This document shows, piece after piece, positions 36,204 through 45,471 of a stretch of DNA of 48,849 nt. The position numbers and the translations under genes were made by a program. The stretch's first letter is position 1. Every line of letters starts with the position of its first letter. The notes under the pieces were generated by a model. It did no database searches and had not been told where the DNA came from. It was given only the letters and a program-made list of their open reading frames with translations. The stretch lies in contig PBQX02000084.1 in the NCBI GenBank assembly GCA_002725175.2, positions 1 to 48,849 of the forward strand. The letters run 5' to 3'. Source of the DNA: CACKLF01 sp002725175 (lineage in GTDB: Bacteria > Pseudomonadota > Alphaproteobacteria > Rhodobacterales > Rhodobacteraceae).

Positions 36204-36257
36204 TGATTCATTAACTTTAGTTATTTAATTAAATTATTTTCAAAGTAGCAAAAAGAT

Positions 36258-37046
36258 CTAACGACCCCAAACATACACAACCAAAAATAAAAATAGCCAT
36301 ACAACATCGACAAAGTGCCAGTACCAAGCAGCAGCTTCAAATCCTATATGCTTCTCTGGTGTAAAGTGTCCATTAGATGCCCTTATTAAACACACTAAAA
36401 GAAATATTGTTCCAATTAGAACATGAAATCCATGAAACCCCGTCGCCATGAAAAAATTAGCACCATAAATGTTTTCTGAGAAAGTAAACGCAGCATGGCT
36501 ATATTCATAAATCTGAAACCCAGTGAACAAGACACCAAAACCAATTGCTACAATTAATCCGTTTACCAAACCTTTTCGATCATTGTCATGAGCTATCGCG
36601 TGGTGTGCCCAAGTTGCTGCAGCTCCTGAACATAAAAGGATTAAAGTGTTAATAAGTGGAAGATGCCATGGATCAAATGTCTGTATACCTGTTGGTGGAA
36701 ATACGCCACCAGAGGCGTCCATAGGAAACAAAGCATGTTTAAAAAAACTCCAAAACCATGCTACAAAAAACATTACTTCTGAAATTATAAACATTATTAC
36801 GCCATATCGGAGCGCCAATTGGACTACTGGCTTATGATCGCCCGCTCTACTCTCTCTCACCACATCAGACCACCAGCCATACATTACGTATAGTACCAAT
36901 AGCAAACCTATAATGAGCATAGCTGGTCCTTTGTCATGAAAAAACAAAACTGAACCAAACAACATCGTAAATCCGCCGAGCGCTCCTAGAAAGGGCCAAA
37001 TACTTGGATCTAAAATGTGGTAATCATGATTTTTTTCGTGCGCCAT
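36258..37046 (-). CDS. ctaE: Cytochrome c oxidase subunit III
   Basis: A 262-residue, seven-helix subunit of aa3-type cytochrome c oxidase in the inner membrane. HDYHILDPSIWPFLGALGGF at the start, then MFFVAWFWSFF, GFHGFHVLIGTIFL and a terminal AWYWHFVDVVWLFLFLVVYV are diagnostic. It stabilises the oxygen-reducing subunit I. The gene lies 19 bases after ctaG in the ctaC-B-(small ORF)-G-E order. Confidence 0.97.
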   Translation of the reverse strand: MAHEKNHDYHILDPSIWPFLGALGGFTMLFGSVLFFHDKGPAMLIIGLLLVLYVMYGWWSDVVRESRAGDHKPVVQLALRYGVIMFIISEVMFFVAWFWSFFKHALFPMDASGGVFPPTGIQTFDPWHLPLINTLILLCSGAAATWAHHAIAHDNDRKGLVNGLIVAIGFGVLFTGFQIYEYSHAAFTFSENIYGANFFMATGFHGFHVLIGTIFLLVCLIRASNGHFTPEKHIGFEAAAWYWHFVDVVWLFLFLVVYVWGR

Positions 37047-37065
37047 AATTCATACCTTTAAAATA

Positions 37066-37659
37066 TTAATGTATTTCTATTTTCCTTTTTAAGTCAAAAT
37101 TATTCTTTGCGGTCTTTAGAACTTCACTTGGCAAATCTATCTCATAAAAAGTATAGGATAATGTTACAGACTTTACAAACTTCGCTTCTCTATCATTAAC
37201 GATTTCGGGATCTATGTAGAAAGAGACCGGCATAGTTACTTTTTCTCCAGGTTGAAGGACCTGCTCAACAAAACAAAAGCAATCAATCTTGGTAAAATAT
37301 TGACCTGCCGAAAACGGGACAACATTAAAACTTGCCTGCCCAGCTATAGGCCGATCTGTGGGATTAAAGGCCTCATAAAAAGCTAGACCACTTGCACCTA
37401 TGTTAATTTCCACTTCATACTGCAATGGTTTAAAATTCCAAGGCATATCTTTTTGAAGAGAGGCATCAAACCGTATCTTGATACTTTCTTCTAATACTCC
37501 TGAATTGTTCTTTGCAGACACGGACGGCGTACCACCATAGCCGGTTACCCTGCAAAACCAGTCATATAATGGTACCGATGCAAATGACGCCATACCCATA
37601 AATAGTACTAGAGTCAGCAAAGATAAAATAGTCTTTTTGTTTCTTTTTTGTCTATTCAT
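37066..37659 (-). CDS. ctaG: Cytochrome c oxidase copper chaperone CtaG (Cox11)
   Basis: A 197-residue Cox11-type protein with one N-terminal membrane anchor (SLLTLVLFMGMASFASVPLY) and a periplasmic domain. The copper-binding CFC pair is C127/C129 in KIDCFCFVEQ, and C36 lies in DWFCRVTGYGG. It delivers copper to the CuB site of subunit I. Its ATG sits inside the last eight bases of the small upstream ORF, so translation is probably coupled. Confidence 0.96.
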   Translation of the reverse strand: MNRQKRNKKTILSLLTLVLFMGMASFASVPLYDWFCRVTGYGGTPSVSAKNNSGVLEESIKIRFDASLQKDMPWNFKPLQYEVEINIGASGLAFYEAFNPTDRPIAGQASFNVVPFSAGQYFTKIDCFCFVEQVLQPGEKVTMPVSFYIDPEIVNDREAKFVKSVTLSYTFYEIDLPSEVLKTAKNNFDLKRKIEIH

Positions 37660-37831
37660 CTGTCAACATTTCTGGTCTCAACACATGATCATATGCCTGC
37701 ATTTTATCTCCATTTGAGAGCTTCACAACAGTAACACTAAAAATCAACATCACAAAAATGGCTAATATTAACCCTAGCGCGATATTAGTTGAGCTCCTTC
37801 TCTTACGGATTTCAAAATTATTATTCTTCAT
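37652..37831 (-). CDS. Small single-span membrane protein between ctaB and ctaG
   Basis: A 59-residue ORF: a short basic N-terminus (MKNNNFEIRKRRSS), one membrane helix (IALGLILAIFVMLIFSVTVV) and a tail with AYDHVLRPEM. The ATG overlaps the ctaB stop by four bases (ATGA) and the end overlaps ctaG by eight, which strongly supports translation. Small genes at this site are known in related alphaproteobacterial ctaB-ctaG loci and are annotated as oxidase-assembly proteins (sometimes CoxF). An oxidase assembly role is inferred from position; nothing in the sequence shows an activity. It is short enough to be missed by a length cut-off. Confidence 0.85.
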   Translation of the reverse strand: MKNNNFEIRKRRSSTNIALGLILAIFVMLIFSVTVVKLSNGDKMQAYDHVLRPEMLTDE

Positions 37832-38787
37832 CCAAAAAATATATTCGTAAGCTGAAAGTTTAATGAAGCAATCTGAAACCTATCTATCAGAGCCTCTAAA
37901 AAAATCATCCCAAAAAGCACAAACAGGTAAGAAATAGAAAAAAGGAAAAGCTTTTTCTCATATTTCATGTTTAACCCAAGCGAGAGTTGCTCATTTTGAA
38001 AATAAACCCGTACAGCAAGATAGAATAGGTAGCCATTTAATATTAAGGCAGAAATAAAGTAAAAAATCCCGCCTAGGTTAGAAAATGAGATACCAACACT
38101 TATTAGTATTAGAGCCAATGTATACAGTAAGATCTGTAATCTTGTATGAGGTTTCCCGTGAGTCACATTCAGCATGGGAACATTTGCTCTATGATAATCA
38201 GCATGAGAAAAAAGTGATAAAGCCCAAAAATGTGGAGGTGTCCAAATGAATATCAGCAAGAACATTAAAATACTCCCCAAACCTATATTACCGGAAGTGG
38301 TCACCCATCCAATAATTGGCGGAAAGGCCCCTGCGGCTCCACCAATAACAATATTTTGAGGGGTCAGCCTTTTGAGCCAGATTGAATATATAAAAATGTA
38401 AAACCAAATGGTAAAACCTAAGATAAAGGCTGCCAAAAAATTAGCAATCAAACCCAACATCATCACGGAAAGTACAGACAGAAATAACCCAAAATATAAG
38501 GCATCTTCTGGCTTAACTTTACCCGAAGGTATAGGGCGCTTATCAGTTCTCGCCATCACAGAATCAATATCTGAATCCCACCACATATTTAATGCCCCGG
38601 CAGCGCCAGCACCTAATGCAATGAAAATGACTGATGCTATTGCAATAACTGGATGTATAAATTCTTGTGAAGCAACCATTCCTACAACTGTGGTAAAAAT
38701 AACAAGCCTCATGACCCTTGGTTTCATTAATTCAAAGAAATCGCTTAAATCTGCGCTTGGGTAATCAGTTTCCGATTTACTTAACAT
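37828..38787 (-). CDS. ctaB: Protoheme IX farnesyltransferase
   Basis: A 319-residue polytopic membrane enzyme that adds a farnesyl group to haem b, giving haem O for the oxidase. The UbiA-family signature NMWWDSDIDSVMARTDKRPIPSG holds the metal/diphosphate-binding Asp-rich motif; WTPPHFWALSLF is also diagnostic. The family start LMKPRVMRLVIFTTVVG fits. It follows ctaC by 32 bases and overlaps the next small ORF by four. Confidence 0.97.
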   Translation of the reverse strand: MLSKSETDYPSADLSDFFELMKPRVMRLVIFTTVVGMVASQEFIHPVIAIASVIFIALGAGAAGALNMWWDSDIDSVMARTDKRPIPSGKVKPEDALYFGLFLSVLSVMMLGLIANFLAAFILGFTIWFYIFIYSIWLKRLTPQNIVIGGAAGAFPPIIGWVTTSGNIGLGSILMFLLIFIWTPPHFWALSLFSHADYHRANVPMLNVTHGKPHTRLQILLYTLALILISVGISFSNLGGIFYFISALILNGYLFYLAVRVYFQNEQLSLGLNMKYEKKLFLFSISYLFVLFGMIFLEALIDRFQIASLNFQLTNIFFG

Positions 38788-38819
38788 TTGTGAAACAAAG
38801 CTCCGCTTGTAAAATTAAT

Positions 38820-39716
38820 TTAATTAGCTTTCGCTAACATTATCTCAGAATCTAAGCTGGCAAACTCTTCCGATGCATATGCTAACCATTTTTCAAAATT
38901 TTCCTGGCTAATTACTTTTACAACTATTGGCATATATGAATGAGCCATTCCGCAAAGCTCTGAACACTGGCCGAAGTAAATACCTTCTCTTTCAGCCTTA
39001 AACCAAGTTTCATTTAGCCTACCCGGCATAGCATCTGTATGAACTCCAAAAGAAGGTATTTTCCAAGCATGAATGACATCTGCACCCGTTACCTGCATCC
39101 TGACTATCTTGCCAATAGGTACTACCACTGGGTTATCGGTAGCTAGCAAATATTCATCTTGAGAATAACCATATTCACTTAGCTCATCCTTAGTTAACAT
39201 GATAGCATCAAACTCTATTTCATGTTCTGGATACTCGTAACTCCAATACCACTGATTTCCAATAGCTTTTATAGTAAGATCTGATTCCGGTATTTCCATT
39301 TGCTTGTAAAGCAACGGAAGAGAAAAAATTCCTATAAAAACTAGGATAAAAATAGGAACCACTGTCCAAGTGACTTCCAATACAGGATGGTGAGTGAAGG
39401 TTTGTGGAACTGGATTTGCTTTCCTATTAAATTTAAATGCAGCATAAATGAGTAATAATACTACAAATATTGATATGACCAAAATTATCCAAAATAACAT
39501 TTGATCGAGCCAGTTAATATCCCTTGCAAGCTCTGTAACTGCTGGTTGAAAACTTATACCCCCTGGAATAGGTTTTCCTACAGTTTCTAAACCAGAAAAA
39601 ATGTCATTAGCACTAACTAATTTTACTCCACAGAAAAATACTGAAGACAGAAATAAAAAGAACACGGTAAATCGCTGACTAAGTAGCTCAAAGAGTTTTA
39701 TAATTTTAAGTGGCAT
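38820..39716 (-). CDS. ctaC: Cytochrome c oxidase subunit II
   Basis: A 298-residue subunit II with an N-terminal signal-like segment, two membrane helices (around residues 71-93 and 114-136) and a periplasmic CuA domain. CuA ligands are H216, C251, E253, C255, H259 and M262 (CSELCGMAH). The aromatic patch NQWYWSYEYPE carries electrons from cytochrome c. I chose the ATG at 39716 because AGGAAG lies eight bases upstream; the frame stays open to 39833 but that extension has no family likeness. It opens the oxidase operon. The catalytic subunit gene ctaD is not in the window. Confidence 0.96.
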   Translation of the reverse strand: MPLKIIKLFELLSQRFTVFFLFLSSVFFCGVKLVSANDIFSGLETVGKPIPGGISFQPAVTELARDINWLDQMLFWIILVISIFVVLLLIYAAFKFNRKANPVPQTFTHHPVLEVTWTVVPIFILVFIGIFSLPLLYKQMEIPESDLTIKAIGNQWYWSYEYPEHEIEFDAIMLTKDELSEYGYSQDEYLLATDNPVVVPIGKIVRMQVTGADVIHAWKIPSFGVHTDAMPGRLNETWFKAEREGIYFGQCSELCGMAHSYMPIVVKVISQENFEKWLAYASEEFASLDSEIMLAKAN

Positions 39717-40051
39717 TTTATTCTTCCTGTACCTGGTGAAACTCATTTCAAAATAATTTATATTATTGATATATATACTTATATAAAAAAACAAAGGTTT
39801 AGAATAGAAATTCGTACTATTTTGTTGCGTCATTAGGCCGCGAACCTCTTTTTGCTACTCTCCCTTAATTTTTCTTACCAAAATTCTGTCTTAACTATAA
39901 ATCTGAAGTTAAATTTATTTCTTTAAAAGCTGAGAAGTAATTTTAATTTGTAAACGGATCTGGACATGAGCAGCGTCTGCAATTAATAAAAGGTTTGTTT
40001 TGAGATTCGTATTTTGTGTTGAAATAAAAAATAAGTGTAAGTGGAATTTTA
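39717..40051. other. Intergenic region between divergent ctaC and topA
   Basis: These 335 bases hold no gene I can support. The ctaC side is very AT-rich, with alternating TATATA stretches at about 39761-39785. The topA side carries nothing resembling a riboswitch or tRNA. Promoters for both genes must lie here; I could not pick a convincing pair of boxes. Confidence 0.6.
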
Positions 40052-42550
40052 ATGATGCCAGTCTTAGTGGTTGAATCTCCTGCAAAGGCTAAAACTATAA
40101 ATAGCTACCTAGGTTCTAATTATACTGTCATTGCCTCTTATGGCCATGTAAGAGATTTGCCCTCCAAAAATGGTTCTGTCGACCCGCAAAATGATTTCAA
40201 AATGAAGTGGCAAGCTGATTCAAATGCCCAAAAGCAAATAAAAAAAATCGTTGATGCTCTAAAAAATGACAATGACCTGATTTTAGCAACAGATCCTGAT
40301 CGGGAAGGTGAAGCAATTTCGTGGCATGTAGTGGAAAGTCTTAAAAACAGAAAGGTAATAAAAAATGATACACCAGTTAAGCGGGTAGTATTTAATGCAA
40401 TTACCAAATCTTCAATTTTAGAAGCGATGAAATCCCCTAGAGAAATTGATATGCCATTGGTTGAAGCGTACTTGGCACGCGTAGCTCTTGATTATCTTAT
40501 GGGGTATGAAATCTCTCCTGTACTTTGGAGAAAACTACCAGGCTCACGTTCTGCTGGAAGGGTTCAATCCCCAACTTTAAAACTAATTGTCGAGCGAGAA
40601 ATGGAAATAGAATCGCATGTGCCATTGGAATATTGGTTGGTTGAAGTGAAACTTAAAAACTCTAATGGCAACTTATTGACAGCAAAATTATTTTCACTTG
40701 ATGGAAAAAGAGTGAAAGATCATGATATAACGTCAAAAAATGAAAGTGAGAAGGTTGTTGATGTAATTAAGAGTCATCCTATTCATGTTCTCAAAATTGA
40801 ATCTAAACTTACTAAAAGAAATCCTTCACCTCCTTTTATGACAGCAACGCTACAACAAGAAGCTAGTCGAAAACTAGGCTTAGGTACTAAGCAAACAATG
40901 TCAGTCGCTCAAAAACTTTATGAAGCCGGTTTAATCACCTATATGAGAACCGATGGAATAGATATGGACCTTGAAGCGATACAAGAATCAAGATCTGAAA
41001 TCCAAAAGAAATACGGCAAACAGTATGTCCCAGAAAAGCCAAGATTTTATAAAAATAAAGCACGCAATGCTCAAGAGGCACATGAATGCATAAGACCAAC
41101 AAATTTGGGAAAGTCGCCTAAAGATCTGAAAAATTCCGATGATATTCAGAAAAAACTATACGAGCTGATATGGAAGAGGACCATTTCTTCTCAAATGGCA
41201 TCAGCAGATATTGAAGAAACAAAGATTGATCTAGGACCTGAAAAAGATCAATTCATGCTAAGAGCAACCGGAGCAGAGACAGTTTTTGATGGTTTCAAAA
41301 GAGTTTACCTTGAGGGTGTTGATAACGAGAAAGAAAATGAGAAGGAAAGTAGCCTAATAGATCTTAAAAAAGGAGAAGGGCTAGAAATAAATGAGGTCAT
41401 CCCGTCCCAACATTTTACTCAACCTAAGGCCCGTTATACTGAAGCATCTCTTGTAAAGAAAATGGTTGAACTGGGAATAGGAAGACCGTCTACCTACGCT
41501 TCAGTGGTATCAACTATTCAAGATAGAGAATACGTTAGAAAAGAAAAAAACCTCTTAATCCCAGAAATTAAAGGAAGGCTTGTCACAGTGTTTCTCGACT
41601 CTTACTTCAATAGATACCTCGAGTATGAGTATACTGCAGATTTGGAAAAAAAGCTCGACAATATTTCAGCAGGAAATGTTTCGTGGAAGACAATAATGAG
41701 TGAATTTTGGGGTGAATTTTCTGAATCTGTCTCCACTGCATTAGATTTAGACATACGTGATGTATTAGAACGAATAACTGAGGTACTTACTCCACACTTG
41801 TTCCCTGAGAAAGAGGATGGCACAGATTCAAGAATTTGCTTAAAATGTGGCAATGGGATTTTGTCCGTAAAAACAAGCAAGGGCAGTAGGGGCAGTGCAT
41901 TTATAGGTTGCTCAAATTATCCAAATTGCAATTATATTCGCCCCATGTCCGTTAAAAAGGATGAAATTGAACTTGCTGGAGAAGATGGAAAACTAATGGG
42001 AAATCATGAAAATGGGGAACCTGTTTTTCTTCGAACTGGCCGCTTTGGACCATTTGTTCAACTTGGAAATGAAAAAACAAATTTAGAAAAACCAAAAAGA
42101 TCATCCATACCTAAAGGATACAGTATTGAAAGCATTGATCTAGATTTTGCCTTAAAACTTCTATCTCTTCCTAGAGAAATTGGAATTCACCCTGATGATG
42201 GAAACAAAATAGAGGCCGCTATTGGTCCATATGGCCCCTATATTCGTCATAATAAGACTTATGCCAATGTTAAGGATGTTGAAGAAATATTTATAGTTGG
42301 GCTCAATAGGGCGGTAGAGCTAATAGAAACCAAAAAAGCATTAGGACCTGGACGAAGATCTTCTAAGGTTATTAGGTCTATAGGCGACCATCCAGAAGGT
42401 GGCTCAATAGACGCAATGGATGGCAAGTTTGGAAAATATGTAAAATGGAATAAGATAAATGCCACTATACCAAAAAATCTTGATGCATTATCTATATCAC
42501 TTAATGAAGCATTGAACTTAATTAACGAAAAAAAATCCAAAAAGAAATAA
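40052..42550 (+). CDS. topA: DNA topoisomerase I
   Basis: An 832-residue type IA topoisomerase that relaxes negative supercoils. The TOPRIM domain shows VVESPAKAKTI (E8) and ATDPDREGEAISWH (D81, D83, E85). The catalytic tyrosine is Y297 in GLITYMRTDG. PKARYTEASLVKKMVELGIGRPSTYA follows, then a C-terminal zinc finger (CLKCGNG...CSNYPNC) and basic repeats ending in KKSKKK. Length is typical for alphaproteobacteria. No Ns are seen. The start MMPVLVVES could be either of two adjacent ATGs. Confidence 0.97.
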   Translation: MMPVLVVESPAKAKTINSYLGSNYTVIASYGHVRDLPSKNGSVDPQNDFKMKWQADSNAQKQIKKIVDALKNDNDLILATDPDREGEAISWHVVESLKNRKVIKNDTPVKRVVFNAITKSSILEAMKSPREIDMPLVEAYLARVALDYLMGYEISPVLWRKLPGSRSAGRVQSPTLKLIVEREMEIESHVPLEYWLVEVKLKNSNGNLLTAKLFSLDGKRVKDHDITSKNESEKVVDVIKSHPIHVLKIESKLTKRNPSPPFMTATLQQEASRKLGLGTKQTMSVAQKLYEAGLITYMRTDGIDMDLEAIQESRSEIQKKYGKQYVPEKPRFYKNKARNAQEAHECIRPTNLGKSPKDLKNSDDIQKKLYELIWKRTISSQMASADIEETKIDLGPEKDQFMLRATGAETVFDGFKRVYLEGVDNEKENEKESSLIDLKKGEGLEINEVIPSQHFTQPKARYTEASLVKKMVELGIGRPSTYASVVSTIQDREYVRKEKNLLIPEIKGRLVTVFLDSYFNRYLEYEYTADLEKKLDNISAGNVSWKTIMSEFWGEFSESVSTALDLDIRDVLERITEVLTPHLFPEKEDGTDSRICLKCGNGILSVKTSKGSRGSAFIGCSNYPNCNYIRPMSVKKDEIELAGEDGKLMGNHENGEPVFLRTGRFGPFVQLGNEKTNLEKPKRSSIPKGYSIESIDLDFALKLLSLPREIGIHPDDGNKIEAAIGPYGPYIRHNKTYANVKDVEEIFIVGLNRAVELIETKKALGPGRRSSKVIRSIGDHPEGGSIDAMDGKFGKYVKWNKINATIPKNLDALSISLNEALNLINEKKSKKK

Positions 42551-42590
42551 TTAATTAAGAGAATTAGTTTCAAAAGAAAGATCTTCCGAC

Positions 42591-44309
42591 ATGTTGAAAA
42601 GATCTACTAATTTTACTTCCAAAATAAGGGGTATCGTCTCTTTTAAAGAAAACACCGCAATGGTCATCCCTATTTCCAAAGGAGATGAAAGATCTTATTT
42701 TATTAAAGGAAAAAACCTCACTGGTATAAGGGCAGGTGACCTGGTTGATTGTCTCATAACGAGAAAACAATTAAGGCATGTAAAAATAATAAAAGTTTTA
42801 CGTAAGAATATTCTCAAAAAACCTTTAAATCATATATCTCTATATGAAAAAGGCATTCCCAATATTTTCTCAGATAAATCAATGCGTGAATGTGAAAAAA
42901 TTGAATTGCCCTCCGCTTTTAATGATCACAAAGATTTTACTCATTTGCCTTTTATAACAGTGGATCCTCAGGATGCAAAAGATCACGATGATGCTATTTA
43001 TGCAATTAAAGGAATCAACGGAGTGGATAATTTTTGTTTTAAAGTCTATGTTGCAATCGCTGATGTCTCCTTTTTTGTTAAGGAAAATTCGGAAATTGAT
43101 TTTGAAGCGAGAGATCGAGGAAATTCGACCTACCTTCCGAATCTCTGCATTCCCATGCTGCCCGAAAAATTATCTTTTAATTTCTGCTCTCTTTTAGAGG
43201 GGGAAATCAGACCATGTTTAGTAGTTGAGATAGCTATAGATGAAGTTGGAAAGAAGATATTTCATACTTTTCATAGAGCCATAATAAAAAATATTAAAGC
43301 TCTTACATATGAAGATGTTGAAATTTTCAGACATGCAAAAATCGTAAAAACACTACCATATTCTCAATCATTAACCGACTTATGGGACTTATACGATTTA
43401 TTATTAAAAGAGAAGAAAGACAGGTCTCCCCTTCAGCTTGATTTCCCGGAAAGGGTAATTAGTGCTGACGTTGACGACAACGTTTTAGATATCACTAATG
43501 TTAAAAAAAATAATTCAAACCAATTAGTTGAAGAACTAATGATATTGGCTAACATTAGTGCTGCAGAAACCATTAAGAAATGTGGAATGGGGAATTTGTT
43601 TAGGATTCATCCAACTCCTTCAAATGAAAAAATTGAAACTTTTAGAAATATAAAAGGAGCGGAGTCTTCTTTAACTAAAAATGGTAATAAAATCACTTCA
43701 GTGAATTTGAATGAGTTTATTAATTCAGCAAAAGGTGTAGATGAAAGGGAAATATATAAACAAGAAATCATTAAATTGCTTGAACAGGCGAGATATAGTA
43801 CTAAGAATGACGGTCATTTTGGGCTCAACTTAAAGTCTTATACTCACTTCACTAGCCCCATAAGACGATATGCGGATATAATAATTCATAGATTGATAAT
43901 TAATTTCGCAATAAACCAGCATTCTATGACCAATAGCAAAAAATCAATAAATTTGGGAGAAATATGCGACCATATCAGTTTTACTGAAAGGCGTTCATCT
44001 GAAGCAGAGAGAGACACCACAAGGAGATATTTAGCGAAATATATAAGAAATAGAATTGGACAAAATTTTGAAGGCAAGATAATTGGTTTTATCAGAAAAG
44101 TAATTTTCATTAAGATTGATTATCTAGATGCTGAAGGTGTCATCATACTGAAACGGGGACAGAATAATTTCATCTACTTTGATAAAGATAGACAACGGTT
44201 TTTACATAAGCATTCATCAGAGGAATTTAATATTGGCTCAAGAATACCTGTCACGTTAATTAAAGCAAATGAACTTAATGGCAGCCTTACCTTCAGATAC
44301 AACCACTAG
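42591..44309 (+). CDS. rnr: Ribonuclease R, short form
   Basis: A 572-residue RNase II/R-family 3'-5' exoribonuclease. The catalytic acid cluster is intact: D125, D131, D133 and D134 in TVDPQDAKDHDDA. YVAIADVSFFV, RGNSTYLPN, MLPEKLSFNFCSL and HFTSPIRRYADIIIHRL are all family motifs. A reduced S1-like domain ends the protein. Compared with typical RNase R (700-800 residues or more) it lacks the N-terminal helix-turn-helix, one cold-shock domain and the basic tail. topA ends 40 bases upstream, so no N-terminal part is hidden there. Confidence 0.9.
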   Translation: MLKRSTNFTSKIRGIVSFKENTAMVIPISKGDERSYFIKGKNLTGIRAGDLVDCLITRKQLRHVKIIKVLRKNILKKPLNHISLYEKGIPNIFSDKSMRECEKIELPSAFNDHKDFTHLPFITVDPQDAKDHDDAIYAIKGINGVDNFCFKVYVAIADVSFFVKENSEIDFEARDRGNSTYLPNLCIPMLPEKLSFNFCSLLEGEIRPCLVVEIAIDEVGKKIFHTFHRAIIKNIKALTYEDVEIFRHAKIVKTLPYSQSLTDLWDLYDLLLKEKKDRSPLQLDFPERVISADVDDNVLDITNVKKNNSNQLVEELMILANISAAETIKKCGMGNLFRIHPTPSNEKIETFRNIKGAESSLTKNGNKITSVNLNEFINSAKGVDEREIYKQEIIKLLEQARYSTKNDGHFGLNLKSYTHFTSPIRRYADIIIHRLIINFAINQHSMTNSKKSINLGEICDHISFTERRSSEAERDTTRRYLAKYIRNRIGQNFEGKIIGFIRKVIFIKIDYLDAEGVIILKRGQNNFIYFDKDRQRFLHKHSSEEFNIGSRIPVTLIKANELNGSLTFRYNH

Positions 44310-44316
44310 ATAATTT

Positions 44317-45438
44317 TTATTTCTCAGCACTAGGCCAATTGGCACTTCTCATCTCCTCCAACCTCGAAATCGTACGCTCAAATTCAAAAGCACCTCTTTT
44401 TGACCTGTATAAAGAGCTAGGTTCATCTTCGGCTGTACATATGAAGCGTACTTGGTTTTCATATATTACATCAATTAAATTCATGAACCTTTTAGAAGAA
44501 TCTAGGTTTTCAGTGCAAAATATTGGAATGTCTTCCAAAAATAACACCTTAATTTCATTAATCATTGACAAATATTCCCTGGAAGACAGTGGCTGTCCAC
44601 ACAAATCTTTAAAACTTAAACGCCCTATTCCATTAATAAAATAAGGAATTGTCAATGTCCGAGTTCCTATCTTAATTTCAAAGGGTAGTGCCTTATCTCC
44701 ACGAGTTAAGCTTACCCATAATTTTTGGAAAGGATCATGTGAATTTGGATTGGAAAGAACAAAATATTTCTCACTACCTTTTAGCAAATCCCTCCTATAA
44801 TCTCTATCAGCATTTAACGGGAAAACTTTGAGATTACTCTCCAACAAATCAATAAAAGGAAGAAATAACTCCCTGTTAAGACCATCCTTATATAGATCTC
44901 CAGGTTTCCTATTTGATGTACAAATAAAAGATATTTGCATGTTCACAATCTTTTCAAATAACCGACCGACTAGCATAGCATCTGCAATATCCGTTATTTG
45001 CATTTCATCAAAACAAATTAAGGAAATATTTTCAAAGATCTTACCTGCAACTAATTCTATAGGATCGGCAATTTTTTTTTCTCTGGCCACCCTTATTTCC
45101 TCGTGGACATCTCTCATAAATTCATGAAAATGAAATCTTTTTTTTGATGAAATCTTAATTTTTTTGAAAAGTAGATCCATTAGCATTGTTTTGCCTCTTC
45201 CAACCCCACCATAAATATAAAAACCCATCACAGGTTTTTGTCTTTTATTTTTTTTTAAAACTTTTCTTAGAAATCCCCCTTTTTCTGAATCTTTCACATA
45301 ACTCTGTAATTCATTTGCAAACAGGTCTAACTGGCGTGTTAGATTAAGTTGCATTTCATCAAAATGAAATCCACCCATTTCTGTAAGATCAGTATAGGTT
45401 TCAACTAAAGTTGCATTAATCTGATCATGATATTCCAT
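44317..45438 (-). CDS. zapE: AFG1/ZapE family ATPase
   Basis: A 373-residue AFG1-like P-loop ATPase. Walker A is GGVGRGKT (77-84) in YIYGGVGRGKTMLMDLLF, Walker B is LICFDEMQITDIADA, and KKRFHFHEFM and ICTSNRKPGDLYKDGL are family signatures. In E. coli ZapE binds FtsZ and affects division; mitochondrial relatives help degrade oxidase subunits. I start at the ATG at 45438; TTG and GTG codons sit directly upstream in frame. It converges with rnr seven bases away. Confidence 0.93.
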   Translation of the reverse strand: MEYHDQINATLVETYTDLTEMGGFHFDEMQLNLTRQLDLFANELQSYVKDSEKGGFLRKVLKKNKRQKPVMGFYIYGGVGRGKTMLMDLLFKKIKISSKKRFHFHEFMRDVHEEIRVAREKKIADPIELVAGKIFENISLICFDEMQITDIADAMLVGRLFEKIVNMQISFICTSNRKPGDLYKDGLNRELFLPFIDLLESNLKVFPLNADRDYRRDLLKGSEKYFVLSNPNSHDPFQKLWVSLTRGDKALPFEIKIGTRTLTIPYFINGIGRLSFKDLCGQPLSSREYLSMINEIKVLFLEDIPIFCTENLDSSKRFMNLIDVIYENQVRFICTAEDEPSSLYRSKRGAFEFERTISRLEEMRSANWPSAEK

Positions 45439-45471
45439 CACCAAAAGCCTTCTGAGATAATGTTCGCTGAA

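Noticed and set aside
39717..39833. Longer N-terminus for CtaC from an ATG at 39833
   Set aside because: The extra 39 residues do not look like the family start, and a good ribosome site stands before the internal ATG at 39716.
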